Shown here: positions 34,487-42,245 of the stretch, piece after piece
Position numbering within the stretch: position 1 is the first letter of the stretch
Layout of the letters: every line of letters starts with the position of its first letter
NCBI RefSeq assembly: GCF_013170805.1
Contig: NZ_CP051293.1
Coordinates: 7,260,001 to 7,324,000, forward strand
DNA length: 64,000 nucleotides
From: Mesorhizobium sp. NZP2077
GTDB lineage: Bacteria > Pseudomonadota > Alphaproteobacteria > Rhizobiales > Rhizobiaceae
Direction of reading: 5' to 3'
Program-made: the position numbers and the translations under genes
The notes under the pieces: model-generated
The model's database searches: none
The model's input: only the letters and a program-made list of their open reading frames with translations
What the model was told of the DNA's origin: nothing

Positions 34487-35743
34487 TTGCGACCAGCATT
34501 CGCCGGTATCGATTTCGGCACTTCGAACTCCACGGTCGGCGTGGTCCGCAACGGGCAACCCCACCTCGTCGCGCTTGAAGACGGCCAGGTCACGCTGCCC
34601 AGCGCGGTGTTCTTCAACTTCGAGGATGGCCGCATCTGTTTTGGTCGCCAGGCCATCGCCAACTACACCGACAGTGTGGAAGGTCGGCTGATGCGCTCGC
34701 TGAAGAGCGTGCTCGGCAGTTCGCTGGCGCATGAAAAGACGCGCATCAAGGCGCGTTCGATCGGCTTCATGGAGATCATCGGCCTGTTCCTCGGGCATCT
34801 CAGGAAAAAGCTGGAGGAGGATGGCGGCGATCTGGTTGAGACCGTGGTGCTCGGCCGCCCGGTGCAGTTCGTCGATGACGATGCGCAAGCCGACGCGAAC
34901 GCACAGAGCGACCTGGAAAAGGCAGCGCATGCCCAGGGCTTCAAGCACATCGCCTTCCAGTTCGAGCCGATCGCCGCGGCACTCGACTATGAGCAGAGGG
35001 TGACGCAAGAGGAGCTGGCGCTGATCATCGATATGGGCGGCGGCACATCGGATTTCTCGGTCGTGCGCGTCTCGCCGGAGCGTGCCCGATCCCCGGACCG
35101 CAAGGACGACATCCTGGCCAGCCGGGGTGTCCATATCGGCGGTACGGATTTCGACCGGCTGCTCAGCATCGCCCATGTCATGCCGCAGCTTGGCTATCTG
35201 ACCCCGACAAAGGACGGCAAGCGCAATCTGCCGGCCAGCTATTTCATCGATCTCGCGACATGGCAGCGCATCAACCTGGTCTACACCGCCAAGGCGATGA
35301 CGCATCTGCGCCAGATCCGCTACGAGGCCGCGCGCGCCGATCTCGTCGACCGCTTCATCCACATCGTCGAGCACCGCTATGGCCACGCGCTGGCGGCGTT
35401 GGTCGAAAAGGCCAAGATCGAGCTGACCGACCAAACATCAGCCGAAGTCGCGGTGAGGCTCCCTGACATGGAGTTCGCCGCCGAGATCACGCGTGACGGG
35501 CTGGACGCCTCGATCGCTCGGGATATCGAGCGGGTCAGCGACACGGTCGGGCAGACCATCCGCGACGCGCAGGTCAAGCCCTCTGACATCACCGCCGTGT
35601 TCCTGACCGGCGGCTCGACCGCGATCCCGCTGGCGAGAGAAAAAATCCTGTCGCTGGTGCCGCAGGCTTCCGTCATCGACGGCGACATGTTCGGCTCGGT
35701 CGGGCTTGGCCTGGCGCTCGACGCGCAACGGAAATTCGGCTGA
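34487..35743 (+). CDS. Hsp70-family ATPase without substrate-binding domain (YegD-like)
   Basis: 418 residues, the actin-like ATPase domain only. Phosphate-1 motif IDFGTSNST near residue 8, phosphate-2 MGGGTSDFSV near 183, and the adenosine motif FLTGGSTAIP near 370 are present. The C-terminal substrate-binding domain of DnaK is missing, as in YegD proteins. The TTG start is supported by GAGGAGG five bases upstream (34475-34481); no ATG is suitable. It is a stand-alone gene. Possible chaperone-like or cell-envelope role; unknown. Confidence 0.82.
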   Translation: MRPAFAGIDFGTSNSTVGVVRNGQPHLVALEDGQVTLPSAVFFNFEDGRICFGRQAIANYTDSVEGRLMRSLKSVLGSSLAHEKTRIKARSIGFMEIIGLFLGHLRKKLEEDGGDLVETVVLGRPVQFVDDDAQADANAQSDLEKAAHAQGFKHIAFQFEPIAAALDYEQRVTQEELALIIDMGGGTSDFSVVRVSPERARSPDRKDDILASRGVHIGGTDFDRLLSIAHVMPQLGYLTPTKDGKRNLPASYFIDLATWQRINLVYTAKAMTHLRQIRYEAARADLVDRFIHIVEHRYGHALAALVEKAKIELTDQTSAEVAVRLPDMEFAAEITRDGLDASIARDIERVSDTVGQTIRDAQVKPSDITAVFLTGGSTAIPLAREKILSLVPQASVIDGDMFGSVGLGLALDAQRKFG

Positions 35744-36646
35744 CTAAGACGCGCCACTCCGCTTAGTTTCCGCACCGAGATGCGCCTTGAGCGCCATCTG
35801 GGCCAGGCTTGCCTGGCGATCGCGGTGCGTGATCATGGCGAAATCGCGTTTCGGTAGTTCGATCGGCACGGACCGCAGGCTGCCTTCGGCGACGGCGCGT
35901 CCGACGACGAGTTCCGAAATGATGGTGGCGCCGGCGCCCGCTTCGACCGCCTGGCGGACCGCCTCGTTGCTGGGCAGCACCAGGAACACCTGCAGGTCGG
36001 CAAGCGAAATCCCCTCACGCCGCGCCAGATCCTCCAACACTTCGCGCGTGCCCGAACCGCCCTCGCGAATGATCCAACGCAGGCCTGTGATATCTGGCCG
36101 GCCCGGCGCGGTTTCGGCGATCTCGGGATGTGAAGCAGCGACCACCAGCATCAACCGATCGGTATCGACCTTGGCGCGGCGCAATATGTCGGATTCGGTG
36201 CGCCCCTCGACGAGGCCGAGATCGGCGGTTCCATCCAGCACGCTGGCCTCGACCTGCCTTGTGTTGCCGATGCTGACGCTTAGCCGCACCGCTGGGTAGG
36301 CCTCATGGAAGGTCGCCAGCCGGCGCGGCAGCCAGTAACTGGCAATGGTCAGGCTGGCGGCAATGGAGAGGCTGCCGGTGACCGTCTGGGAAACATGTTC
36401 CAGCACATTGCGGGCAGCGGCGGCGCGCTCGAGCACGGCCTTGGCCTCCGGCAGGAACCGGTGGCCGGTCTGGGCGAGCTCGATGTTGCGGCCGACTCGG
36501 TTGAACAGATGGACGCCGTGCTGCTCTTCAAGCGCGCGGATGGCGGCCGATGCCGCCGACTGGGAAATACCCAGAAGCTCCGCCGCCTTGGTCATGTGGC
36601 CGCGTTCGGCGACGGCGACGAAAATGCGCAACTGATCCAGAGTCAT
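35744..36646 (-). CDS. LysR-family regulator, divergent from soeABC
   Basis: 300 residues with a normal N-terminal helix-turn-helix (TLDQLRIFVAVAERGHMTKAAELLGISQSAASAAIRALE) and a C-terminal LysR substrate domain with two lobes. ATG at 36646 is chosen as the first that gives the family N-terminus; an upstream start adds six residues. It is divergent from the molybdoprotein soeA with a 279-base gap containing an AT-rich stretch and an inverted repeat, so it probably controls soeABC. The effector is unknown. Its 3' end touches the Hsp70-like gene. Confidence 0.88.
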   Translation of the reverse strand: MTLDQLRIFVAVAERGHMTKAAELLGISQSAASAAIRALEEQHGVHLFNRVGRNIELAQTGHRFLPEAKAVLERAAAARNVLEHVSQTVTGSLSIAASLTIASYWLPRRLATFHEAYPAVRLSVSIGNTRQVEASVLDGTADLGLVEGRTESDILRRAKVDTDRLMLVVAASHPEIAETAPGRPDITGLRWIIREGGSGTREVLEDLARREGISLADLQVFLVLPSNEAVRQAVEAGAGATIISELVVGRAVAEGSLRSVPIELPKRDFAMITHRDRQASLAQMALKAHLGAETKRSGAS

Positions 36647-36664
36647 GCGCACATTAAGAACCAA

Positions 36665-36707
36665 TATCGATCGAATTTACAAGAACAACTGATTAGACAG
36701 ATCGATA
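36665..36707. promoter_or_regulatory. AT-rich inverted repeat in the lysR-soeA gap
   Basis: TATCGAT (36665-36671) and ATCGATA (36701-36707) form inverted repeats 29 bases apart, in an AT-rich island (about 36650-36745) unlike its surroundings. LysR regulators typically bind such dyads between divergent genes. It is just upstream of the lysR start, so autoregulation is plausible. Confidence 0.45.
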
Positions 36708-36770
36708 GCTTTATTCTATTTTTTCAGGCGAAGTTAGAAAAAATTGGCCTTCAGGTCGCAGCGCATAGAG

Positions 36771-36929
36771 ATGATCGGGCGGTTCAGATCCCTGCTTGCC
36801 CATTGGGCCCGTGGCATAAGGCGGCGGCTGGCCGGCGATCGCTATCACCCTGAAGAGCACTACATGCGCGGCCCCGGGCCGAAGACGCGCGCCAAGTCCG
36901 CCGGCCGCGCGGGCACCACCAGCCCATGA
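36771..36929 (+). CDS. Small basic frame coupled to soeA
   Basis: 52 codons from ATG at 36771, or 61 from a TTG at 36744. The stop TGA overlaps the soeA ATG (ATGA at 36926-36929), the usual sign of translational coupling. Third codon positions are overwhelmingly G or C, as in real genes here. The product is very basic (many Arg), with no membrane segment or known motif. No clear ribosome site is seen for the ATG. It could be a small assembly factor or a leader peptide; function unknown. It could also be a chance frame. Confidence 0.45.
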   Translation: MIGRFRSLLAHWARGIRRRLAGDRYHPEEHYMRGPGPKTRAKSAGRAGTTSP

Positions 36930-39856
36930 TTAACGGACCGCGACGCGGCGCAAATTCGGCACCATCGCAACGCCCGCTTGCCGACACGCGCGCGCCCGAT
37001 GAAGGCGACGGCGTCAATACCTCGCCGGATGTTTCCGACAGGATCGCCAAAACGACCTGCTACATGTGCGCCTGCCGCTGCGGCATCGACGTGCACATCA
37101 AGGATGGCAAGGTCCGCTACATCAACGGCAACAAGGACCATCCGGTCAATCGCGGCGTGATCTGTGGCAAGGGCAGTTCCGGCATCATGCAGCACTACAG
37201 CCCAGCCCGGCTGAAGAAACCCTTGCTGCGCACCGGCCCGCGCGGCTCCGGCGAGTTCCGCGAGATCGAGTGGGAAGAAGCATTCGCGATCGCCACCGAA
37301 CGGCTCTCGGCCATCCGCCAGACCGATCCCAAGAAACTCGCCTTCTTCACCGGGCGCGACCAGTCGCAGTCTCTCACCGGCTGGTGGGCAGGCCAGTTCG
37401 GCACGCCGAATTTCGCTGCCCATGGCGGTTTCTGTTCGGTCAACATGGCCGCCGGCGGGCTTTACTCGATCGGCGGCTCGTTCTGGGAGTTCGGTGAGCC
37501 CGACTGGGACAACACCAAATACTTCATGCTGTTCGGTGTCGCCGAGGACCACGATTCCAACCCGATCAAGATCGGGCTGGGCAAGCTCAAGGCCCGCGGC
37601 GCCAAGGTGGTGTCGATCAATCCGTGCCGCACCGGCTACAATGCGATTGCCGACGACTGGATCGGCATCCGCCCGGGTACCGACGGCCTGTTCGTGTTCG
37701 CGCTCATCCACGAACTGCTAAAGGCAGGCCGCGTCGATCTCGACTATTTGCTCCGCTACACCAACGCCCATGTCCTCGTCGCGCAGGAGCCCGGCGCCTC
37801 CGACGATGGGCTGTTCGTGCGCGACGCCGACGGCAATCCTCTGGCCTGGGACAGGGTGGCGAAGACCTCCGTCAAGGCGGCTGACCCGGAAGCGAAGCCG
37901 GCACTGACCGGCAGCTTCGAAGTCGACGGCCGCCGCTGCACGCCGGTGTTCCAGCTGATCGCCGACCGCTACCTCGATGACAGTTTCGCGCCGGATGCGG
38001 TCGCCGAGCGCTGCGGCATTGCCGCCGATACGATCCGCCGGATCGCCGCCGAACTTGCCCATGTCGCCTTCGAACAGACGATCGAGCTGCCTATCGCCTG
38101 GACCGACTGGGCCGGGCGCCGGCACGAAACGATCAGGGGCCGGCCGGTTTCGATGCACGCCATGCGTGGTATATCAGCCCATTCGAACGGTTTTCACACT
38201 TGCCGCGCCATCCATCTGCTGCAAGTGCTTCTGGGCACTGTGGATGTCCCCGGTGGCTTCCGCTTCAAGCCGCCCTACCCCAGATCGGCGCCGCCGGGCC
38301 CGAAACCCTCCGGCAAGAGCGTCAAGCCGATGACGCCGCTGGACGGCACGCCGCTCGGCTTCGTCTGCGGGCCGGACGATTTGCTGGTCGACGAGGCCGG
38401 CACTCCGACCCGTATCGACAAGGCCTATTCCTGGGATGCGCCGCTGGCTGCGCATGGCCTGATGCACACAGTCATCCGCAACGCCTGGGCCGGGGATCCC
38501 TACAGGATCGACACGCTGATGATGTACATGTCGAACATGGCGTGGAATTCCTCGATGAACACCATCGAGACCATCGCGATGCTGACCGACAGCGACGAAA
38601 CGGGCACTCACAAGATCCCCTTCATCATCTATTCCGACGCCTACTATTCCGAGACCGTGCCGTTCGCCGACCTCGTCCTGCCAGACACTACCTATCTCGA
38701 GCGCCACGATTGCATCAGCCTGCTCGACCGGCCGATCAGCCATGCGGATGGGCCGGGCGACGCCATCCGCCATCCCGTCGTCGAACCGGACCGCGACGTC
38801 AGGCCGTTCCAGTCGGTGCTGATCGAACTCGGTGCGCGGCTCGGCCTGCCCGGCTTCGTCAATGACGACGGATCGGCCAAGTATGCCGACTATGCCGACT
38901 ACATCGTCAATCACGAGCGCACGCCGGGCATTGGCCCGCTGGCCGGCTGGCGTGGCAAGGATGGGACGGCGGTCGGCAAGGGCGAGGTCAACCCAAACCA
39001 GCTGCAGCGCTACATCGACAATGGCGGCTTCTGGCATCACGACTTCGCTGAGGACCAGCGCTACTACAAGATGGCCAACCGCTCCTATCTCGACTTTGCT
39101 GAGCAGATGGGTTTTATCCCGAAAGCCGAGCCGATCGTCTTCCAGCTCTACTCCGAGCCGTTGCAGCGCTTTCGGCTCGCCGCGCGTGGTCATGGCCGGG
39201 CGATGCCGCCCGAGAGCGAACGCCAGCGTATCGCGACCTATATGGACCCGCTGCCATTCTGGTACATGCCGTTCGAGGAAGCGGCCGTCGACCTCGAAAA
39301 ATATCCGCTGCATGCGCTGACGCAGCGGCCGATGCACATGTACCATTCCTGGGGTTCGCAGAATGCGTGGCTGCGGCAGATCACCAGCCAGAACCGGCTG
39401 TTCGTGCATCACCGGACCGCAGCCGGCCTCAACCTTGTCGATGACGACTGGGTCTGGATCGAAAGCATCAATGGCCGGGTGAAGGGGCAGATCAAGCTGG
39501 TCGACGGGGTGAACGAAAGCACGGTCTGGACCTGGAACGCGATCGGCAAGCGGCGCGGCAGTTGGGGACTGAAGGACGACGCCGCCGAGAGCAACCGCGG
39601 CTTCCTGCTCAACCACATCATCGGCGACCAGACCTCGGCCGACGGGCAGGGCAAACGCTATTCGAATTCCGATCCGGTGACCGGCCAGGCGGCGTGGTTT
39701 GACCTGCGCGTGCGCATCGTCAAATGCATGGCCGAGGAAGCCGGCTTCACCGAGCCGCAATTCGAGCGTTTCCACCAGCCGCCGCATTTCGAACCTTCGC
39801 CCGACACGCTCCGTTTCGGTGCCGAGTTTCGGCGAGCAAGAGAGGCGGCCGAATGA
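36926..39856 (+). CDS. soeA: Molybdopterin oxidoreductase, SoeA-like sulfite dehydrogenase catalytic subunit
   Basis: 976 residues. An N-terminal 4Fe-4S motif CYMCACRC with a later CGKG matches the DMSO reductase family; several molybdopterin-binding stretches and the C-terminal dinucleotide-binding region follow. A Cys in GGFCSVNM is a probable Mo ligand. There is no Tat signal, as expected for cytosolic SoeA. With the next two genes it forms the SoeABC arrangement, which oxidises sulfite to sulfate and passes electrons to quinone. The neighbouring TauE/SafE exporter supports a sulfite context. A formate dehydrogenase assignment is less likely because the small subunits are SoeB/SoeC-like and no fds genes are nearby. 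Confidence 0.8.
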   Translation: MINGPRRGANSAPSQRPLADTRAPDEGDGVNTSPDVSDRIAKTTCYMCACRCGIDVHIKDGKVRYINGNKDHPVNRGVICGKGSSGIMQHYSPARLKKPLLRTGPRGSGEFREIEWEEAFAIATERLSAIRQTDPKKLAFFTGRDQSQSLTGWWAGQFGTPNFAAHGGFCSVNMAAGGLYSIGGSFWEFGEPDWDNTKYFMLFGVAEDHDSNPIKIGLGKLKARGAKVVSINPCRTGYNAIADDWIGIRPGTDGLFVFALIHELLKAGRVDLDYLLRYTNAHVLVAQEPGASDDGLFVRDADGNPLAWDRVAKTSVKAADPEAKPALTGSFEVDGRRCTPVFQLIADRYLDDSFAPDAVAERCGIAADTIRRIAAELAHVAFEQTIELPIAWTDWAGRRHETIRGRPVSMHAMRGISAHSNGFHTCRAIHLLQVLLGTVDVPGGFRFKPPYPRSAPPGPKPSGKSVKPMTPLDGTPLGFVCGPDDLLVDEAGTPTRIDKAYSWDAPLAAHGLMHTVIRNAWAGDPYRIDTLMMYMSNMAWNSSMNTIETIAMLTDSDETGTHKIPFIIYSDAYYSETVPFADLVLPDTTYLERHDCISLLDRPISHADGPGDAIRHPVVEPDRDVRPFQSVLIELGARLGLPGFVNDDGSAKYADYADYIVNHERTPGIGPLAGWRGKDGTAVGKGEVNPNQLQRYIDNGGFWHHDFAEDQRYYKMANRSYLDFAEQMGFIPKAEPIVFQLYSEPLQRFRLAARGHGRAMPPESERQRIATYMDPLPFWYMPFEEAAVDLEKYPLHALTQRPMHMYHSWGSQNAWLRQITSQNRLFVHHRTAAGLNLVDDDWVWIESINGRVKGQIKLVDGVNESTVWTWNAIGKRRGSWGLKDDAAESNRGFLLNHIIGDQTSADGQGKRYSNSDPVTGQAAWFDLRVRIVKCMAEEAGFTEPQFERFHQPPHFEPSPDTLRFGAEFRRAREAAE

Positions 39857-40587
39857 CCTGTCTGCCAAGTCAAAGCGGCAAGAAGCTCGGTCTCGTCATC
39901 GATCTCGACACCTGCGTCGGCTGCCAGGCCTGCGTCACCGCTTGCAAGGAGTGGAACACCGGCGGCCACATGGCGCCGCTGACCGATATCGAGCCTTATG
40001 GTGGTAACGTCGACGGCGTCTGGTTCAACCGCGTGCACAGCTATGAGCACACCACCGAGATAGGCGGGCGCACGGTCAACTTCCCGCGCTCTTGCCTGCA
40101 TTGCGAGACGCCGGCCTGTGTCACTGTCTGCCCGACCGGTGCCTCCTACAAAAGGGCCTCGGACGGCATCGTGCTGATCGACGAGGACAAGTGCATCGGC
40201 TGCAAATTGTGCAGTTGGGCCTGCCCCTATGGGGCGCGCGAATTCGACACCGATGTCGGCGTCATGAAGAAATGCACGCTGTGCGTCGACCGCATCTACA
40301 ATGACAATCTGGCCGAAGAAGACCGCGTGCCGGCCTGCGTCGCCGCATGCCCTACGAGCGCTCGGCATTTCGGCGATCTCGGCGATCCCCAGTCTGCCGT
40401 CTCGCAACTGGTGGCGGAGCGTTGTGGCGTCGACCTGATGCCGGAACTCGGCTATCACCCGACCAATAAATATCTCCCGCCACGCGCCCACACCCAACGC
40501 GCCGCATCGGTGCCTGCAAAGGCGCTGGAGCCGGTGCGCGCCGAAGGCGGCTTCCTCGGCTGGGTCGATCGCATGCTTTCGAACTAG
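39853..40587 (+). CDS. soeB: SoeB-like iron-sulfur subunit
   Basis: 244 residues with four 4Fe-4S ferredoxin motifs of the DmsB/SoeB type: CVGCQACVTACKEWN, CLHCETPACVTVCPTG, CIGCKLCSWACPYG and CTLCVDRI with CVAACPT. The start GLVIDLDTCVGC matches SoeB. ATG at 39853 overlaps the soeA stop by four bases (ATGA), so they are translationally coupled. It carries electrons from the molybdoprotein to the membrane subunit. Confidence 0.85.
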   Translation: MTCLPSQSGKKLGLVIDLDTCVGCQACVTACKEWNTGGHMAPLTDIEPYGGNVDGVWFNRVHSYEHTTEIGGRTVNFPRSCLHCETPACVTVCPTGASYKRASDGIVLIDEDKCIGCKLCSWACPYGAREFDTDVGVMKKCTLCVDRIYNDNLAEEDRVPACVAACPTSARHFGDLGDPQSAVSQLVAERCGVDLMPELGYHPTNKYLPPRAHTQRAASVPAKALEPVRAEGGFLGWVDRMLSN

Positions 40588-40590
40588 CCC

Positions 40591-41526
40591 ATGCATCCCG
40601 CCTTCTCCGTCGTCTTCTTCACCACCGCCACCGGCGCCGGCTATGGGCTGCTCGCGCTGCTTGGCGTGCTCGGAGGCTTCCAGATCATCCCGGCCGATTT
40701 CTGGCTGGGCCTCGTCGGCCTGGGGCTGGCGCTAGGCCTGATCGCGGCAGGCCTGTTGTCTTCAACCGGCCATCTCGGCAGACCCGAACGCGCCTGGCGG
40801 GCGTTCTCGCAGTGGCGCAGTTCATGGCTGTCGCGCGAAGGCGTGTCGTCGGTCATCACCTTCATCCCGGCGGGACTGTTCGGCATCGGCTGGGTGTTTT
40901 TCGGCCGTACAAGCGGCTGGGCGGCCATTGCCGGATTGCTGACAGCTATAGGTGCGATCGTCACCATCTGCACGACCGGCATGATCTATGCCTCGCTAAA
41001 GCCGATCGCCCAGTGGCACAGCCGCTATACTTTGCCGGCTTATCTGATCTTCGCGACCATGACCGGAAGCGTTCTGTTGAATGCGCTGCTGCAGGGTTTT
41101 GCTCTCGGTTCAAAAATGCTTCTGGCAGCTTCGATGCTGCTCACCTTGCTCGGCTGGGGCTGGAAACTGGCGACCTGGCGCTACAACGACACGCTTGAAA
41201 TCCCAACCAATGCCAACACCGCGACCGGGCTGGCCGGCGGCACGGTGCGGCCACTGGAATGGCCGCATACCGAAGAGAATTATCTGCTCAAGGAAATGGG
41301 CTTTCGCATCGCGCGCAAGCACAGTGCACGCCTGCGCCGGATCACGCAGGCTCTGGCCTTCGCCCTGCCCGTCCTGCTTCTCGCTGCCACCTTTGCCTTG
41401 CCCTGGCCCTTTGCGGCGGCGCCGTCAGTGCTCGCCGCGACCGTCCAGTTCGCCGGCATGCTGGTCGAGCGCTGGCTGTTCTTCGCCGAGGCGAAGCACA
41501 CGGTTACCCTGTACTACGGGCGTTGA
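40591..41526 (+). CDS. soeC: SoeC-like membrane anchor (DmsC family)
   Basis: 311 residues with about eight membrane helices and the start MHPAFSVVFFTTATGAGYGL typical of the DmsC/SoeC anchor. It holds the SoeAB complex at the inner membrane and reduces quinone. It is four bases after the soeB stop, so all three are one operon. The SGHLGRPERAWRAF-like stretch between helices is family-typical. Its stop precedes the convergent pdeM gene by two bases. Confidence 0.85.
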   Translation: MHPAFSVVFFTTATGAGYGLLALLGVLGGFQIIPADFWLGLVGLGLALGLIAAGLLSSTGHLGRPERAWRAFSQWRSSWLSREGVSSVITFIPAGLFGIGWVFFGRTSGWAAIAGLLTAIGAIVTICTTGMIYASLKPIAQWHSRYTLPAYLIFATMTGSVLLNALLQGFALGSKMLLAASMLLTLLGWGWKLATWRYNDTLEIPTNANTATGLAGGTVRPLEWPHTEENYLLKEMGFRIARKHSARLRRITQALAFALPVLLLAATFALPWPFAAAPSVLAATVQFAGMLVERWLFFAEAKHTVTLYYGR

Positions 41527-41528
41527 GG

Positions 41529-42245
41529 TCAGCCTGGCCGCAGCATCGAGCGGGAGATGGCGAAGATGCGGTCGCTGCCAAGCATATAGGCCATCAGCGA
41601 TTCCAGGCGGAACAGCCCGGCATAGGCGCGGTCCAGCACGTTGAGCGAACCGGTATAGGCGCCGAAAGCCGGCATGATCATGCGGCCACCGTCGCCCGCA
41701 AAACAACGCCGTCGCACTGAGCGCCCGCGCTGCACGATGCGGGCGCAGGGATGCAGATGGCCTGATATCTCGCCCTCGATGCGCACCTTGGATGGCTCAT
41801 GCCGGAACAGCAGCGAACCTATAGCGAGTTCCCGTACGGTTTCGCCGGGCAGATCGGCCGGCGCTTCCGGATCATGGTTGCCGGCCACCCAGAACCAGTC
41901 GCGGCATGCCATCAGCGCTTCCAGCCGCTCGCGAAAGCTCGCATGCATGCGCTCGGCGCCGCCGCCATCGTGGAAGCTGTCGCCCAGGCTGATGACGATC
42001 GATGGCTGATAATCCGATATCACCGCTTGCAACCGCAGCAAGGTCGCGCCGGTGTCGTAGGGCGGGATCAGCGTGCCGCGCCGTGCCAGCGACGACCCCT
42101 TTTCCAGATGCAGGTCGGACACGGCCAGAAGCCTGAGCTCCGGAAAATAGAGCACGCCGCGCGGATCGCAGACCGCACGTTCGCCGGCGATGCCTACAAG
42201 ATCGGCCTCACCAATCAGCGATGTGCGCGCCAGCGAAAAATTCAT
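41529..42245 (-). CDS. pdeM: Ligase-associated DNA damage response endonuclease PdeM
   Basis: 238 residues of the calcineurin-like metallophosphoesterase family. Metal-binding motifs SDLHLEKG near residue 43, GDSFHDGG near 87, GNHD near 121 and the GHLHP His cluster are intact. In other bacteria it is encoded with a Lhr-type helicase, an ATP-dependent DNA ligase and an exonuclease and acts in DNA repair. Here the start overlaps the helicase stop by four bases (ATGA), so those two are coupled, but no ligase or exonuclease gene is visible nearby. Confidence 0.9.
   Translation of the reverse strand: MNFSLARTSLIGEADLVGIAGERAVCDPRGVLYFPELRLLAVSDLHLEKGSSLARRGTLIPPYDTGATLLRLQAVISDYQPSIVISLGDSFHDGGGAERMHASFRERLEALMACRDWFWVAGNHDPEAPADLPGETVRELAIGSLLFRHEPSKVRIEGEISGHLHPCARIVQRGRSVRRRCFAGDGGRMIMPAFGAYTGSLNVLDRAYAGLFRLESLMAYMLGSDRIFAISRSMLRPG

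Noticed and set aside
38174..39868. 564-codon frame antisense to soeA
   Set aside because: Same GC artefact; soeA has intact molybdoprotein motifs.
36926..41526. Formate dehydrogenase operon
   Set aside because: The iron-sulfur and membrane subunits match SoeB and SoeC better, no Tat signal is present, and no fds/fdh accessory genes are near. Tree building would settle it.
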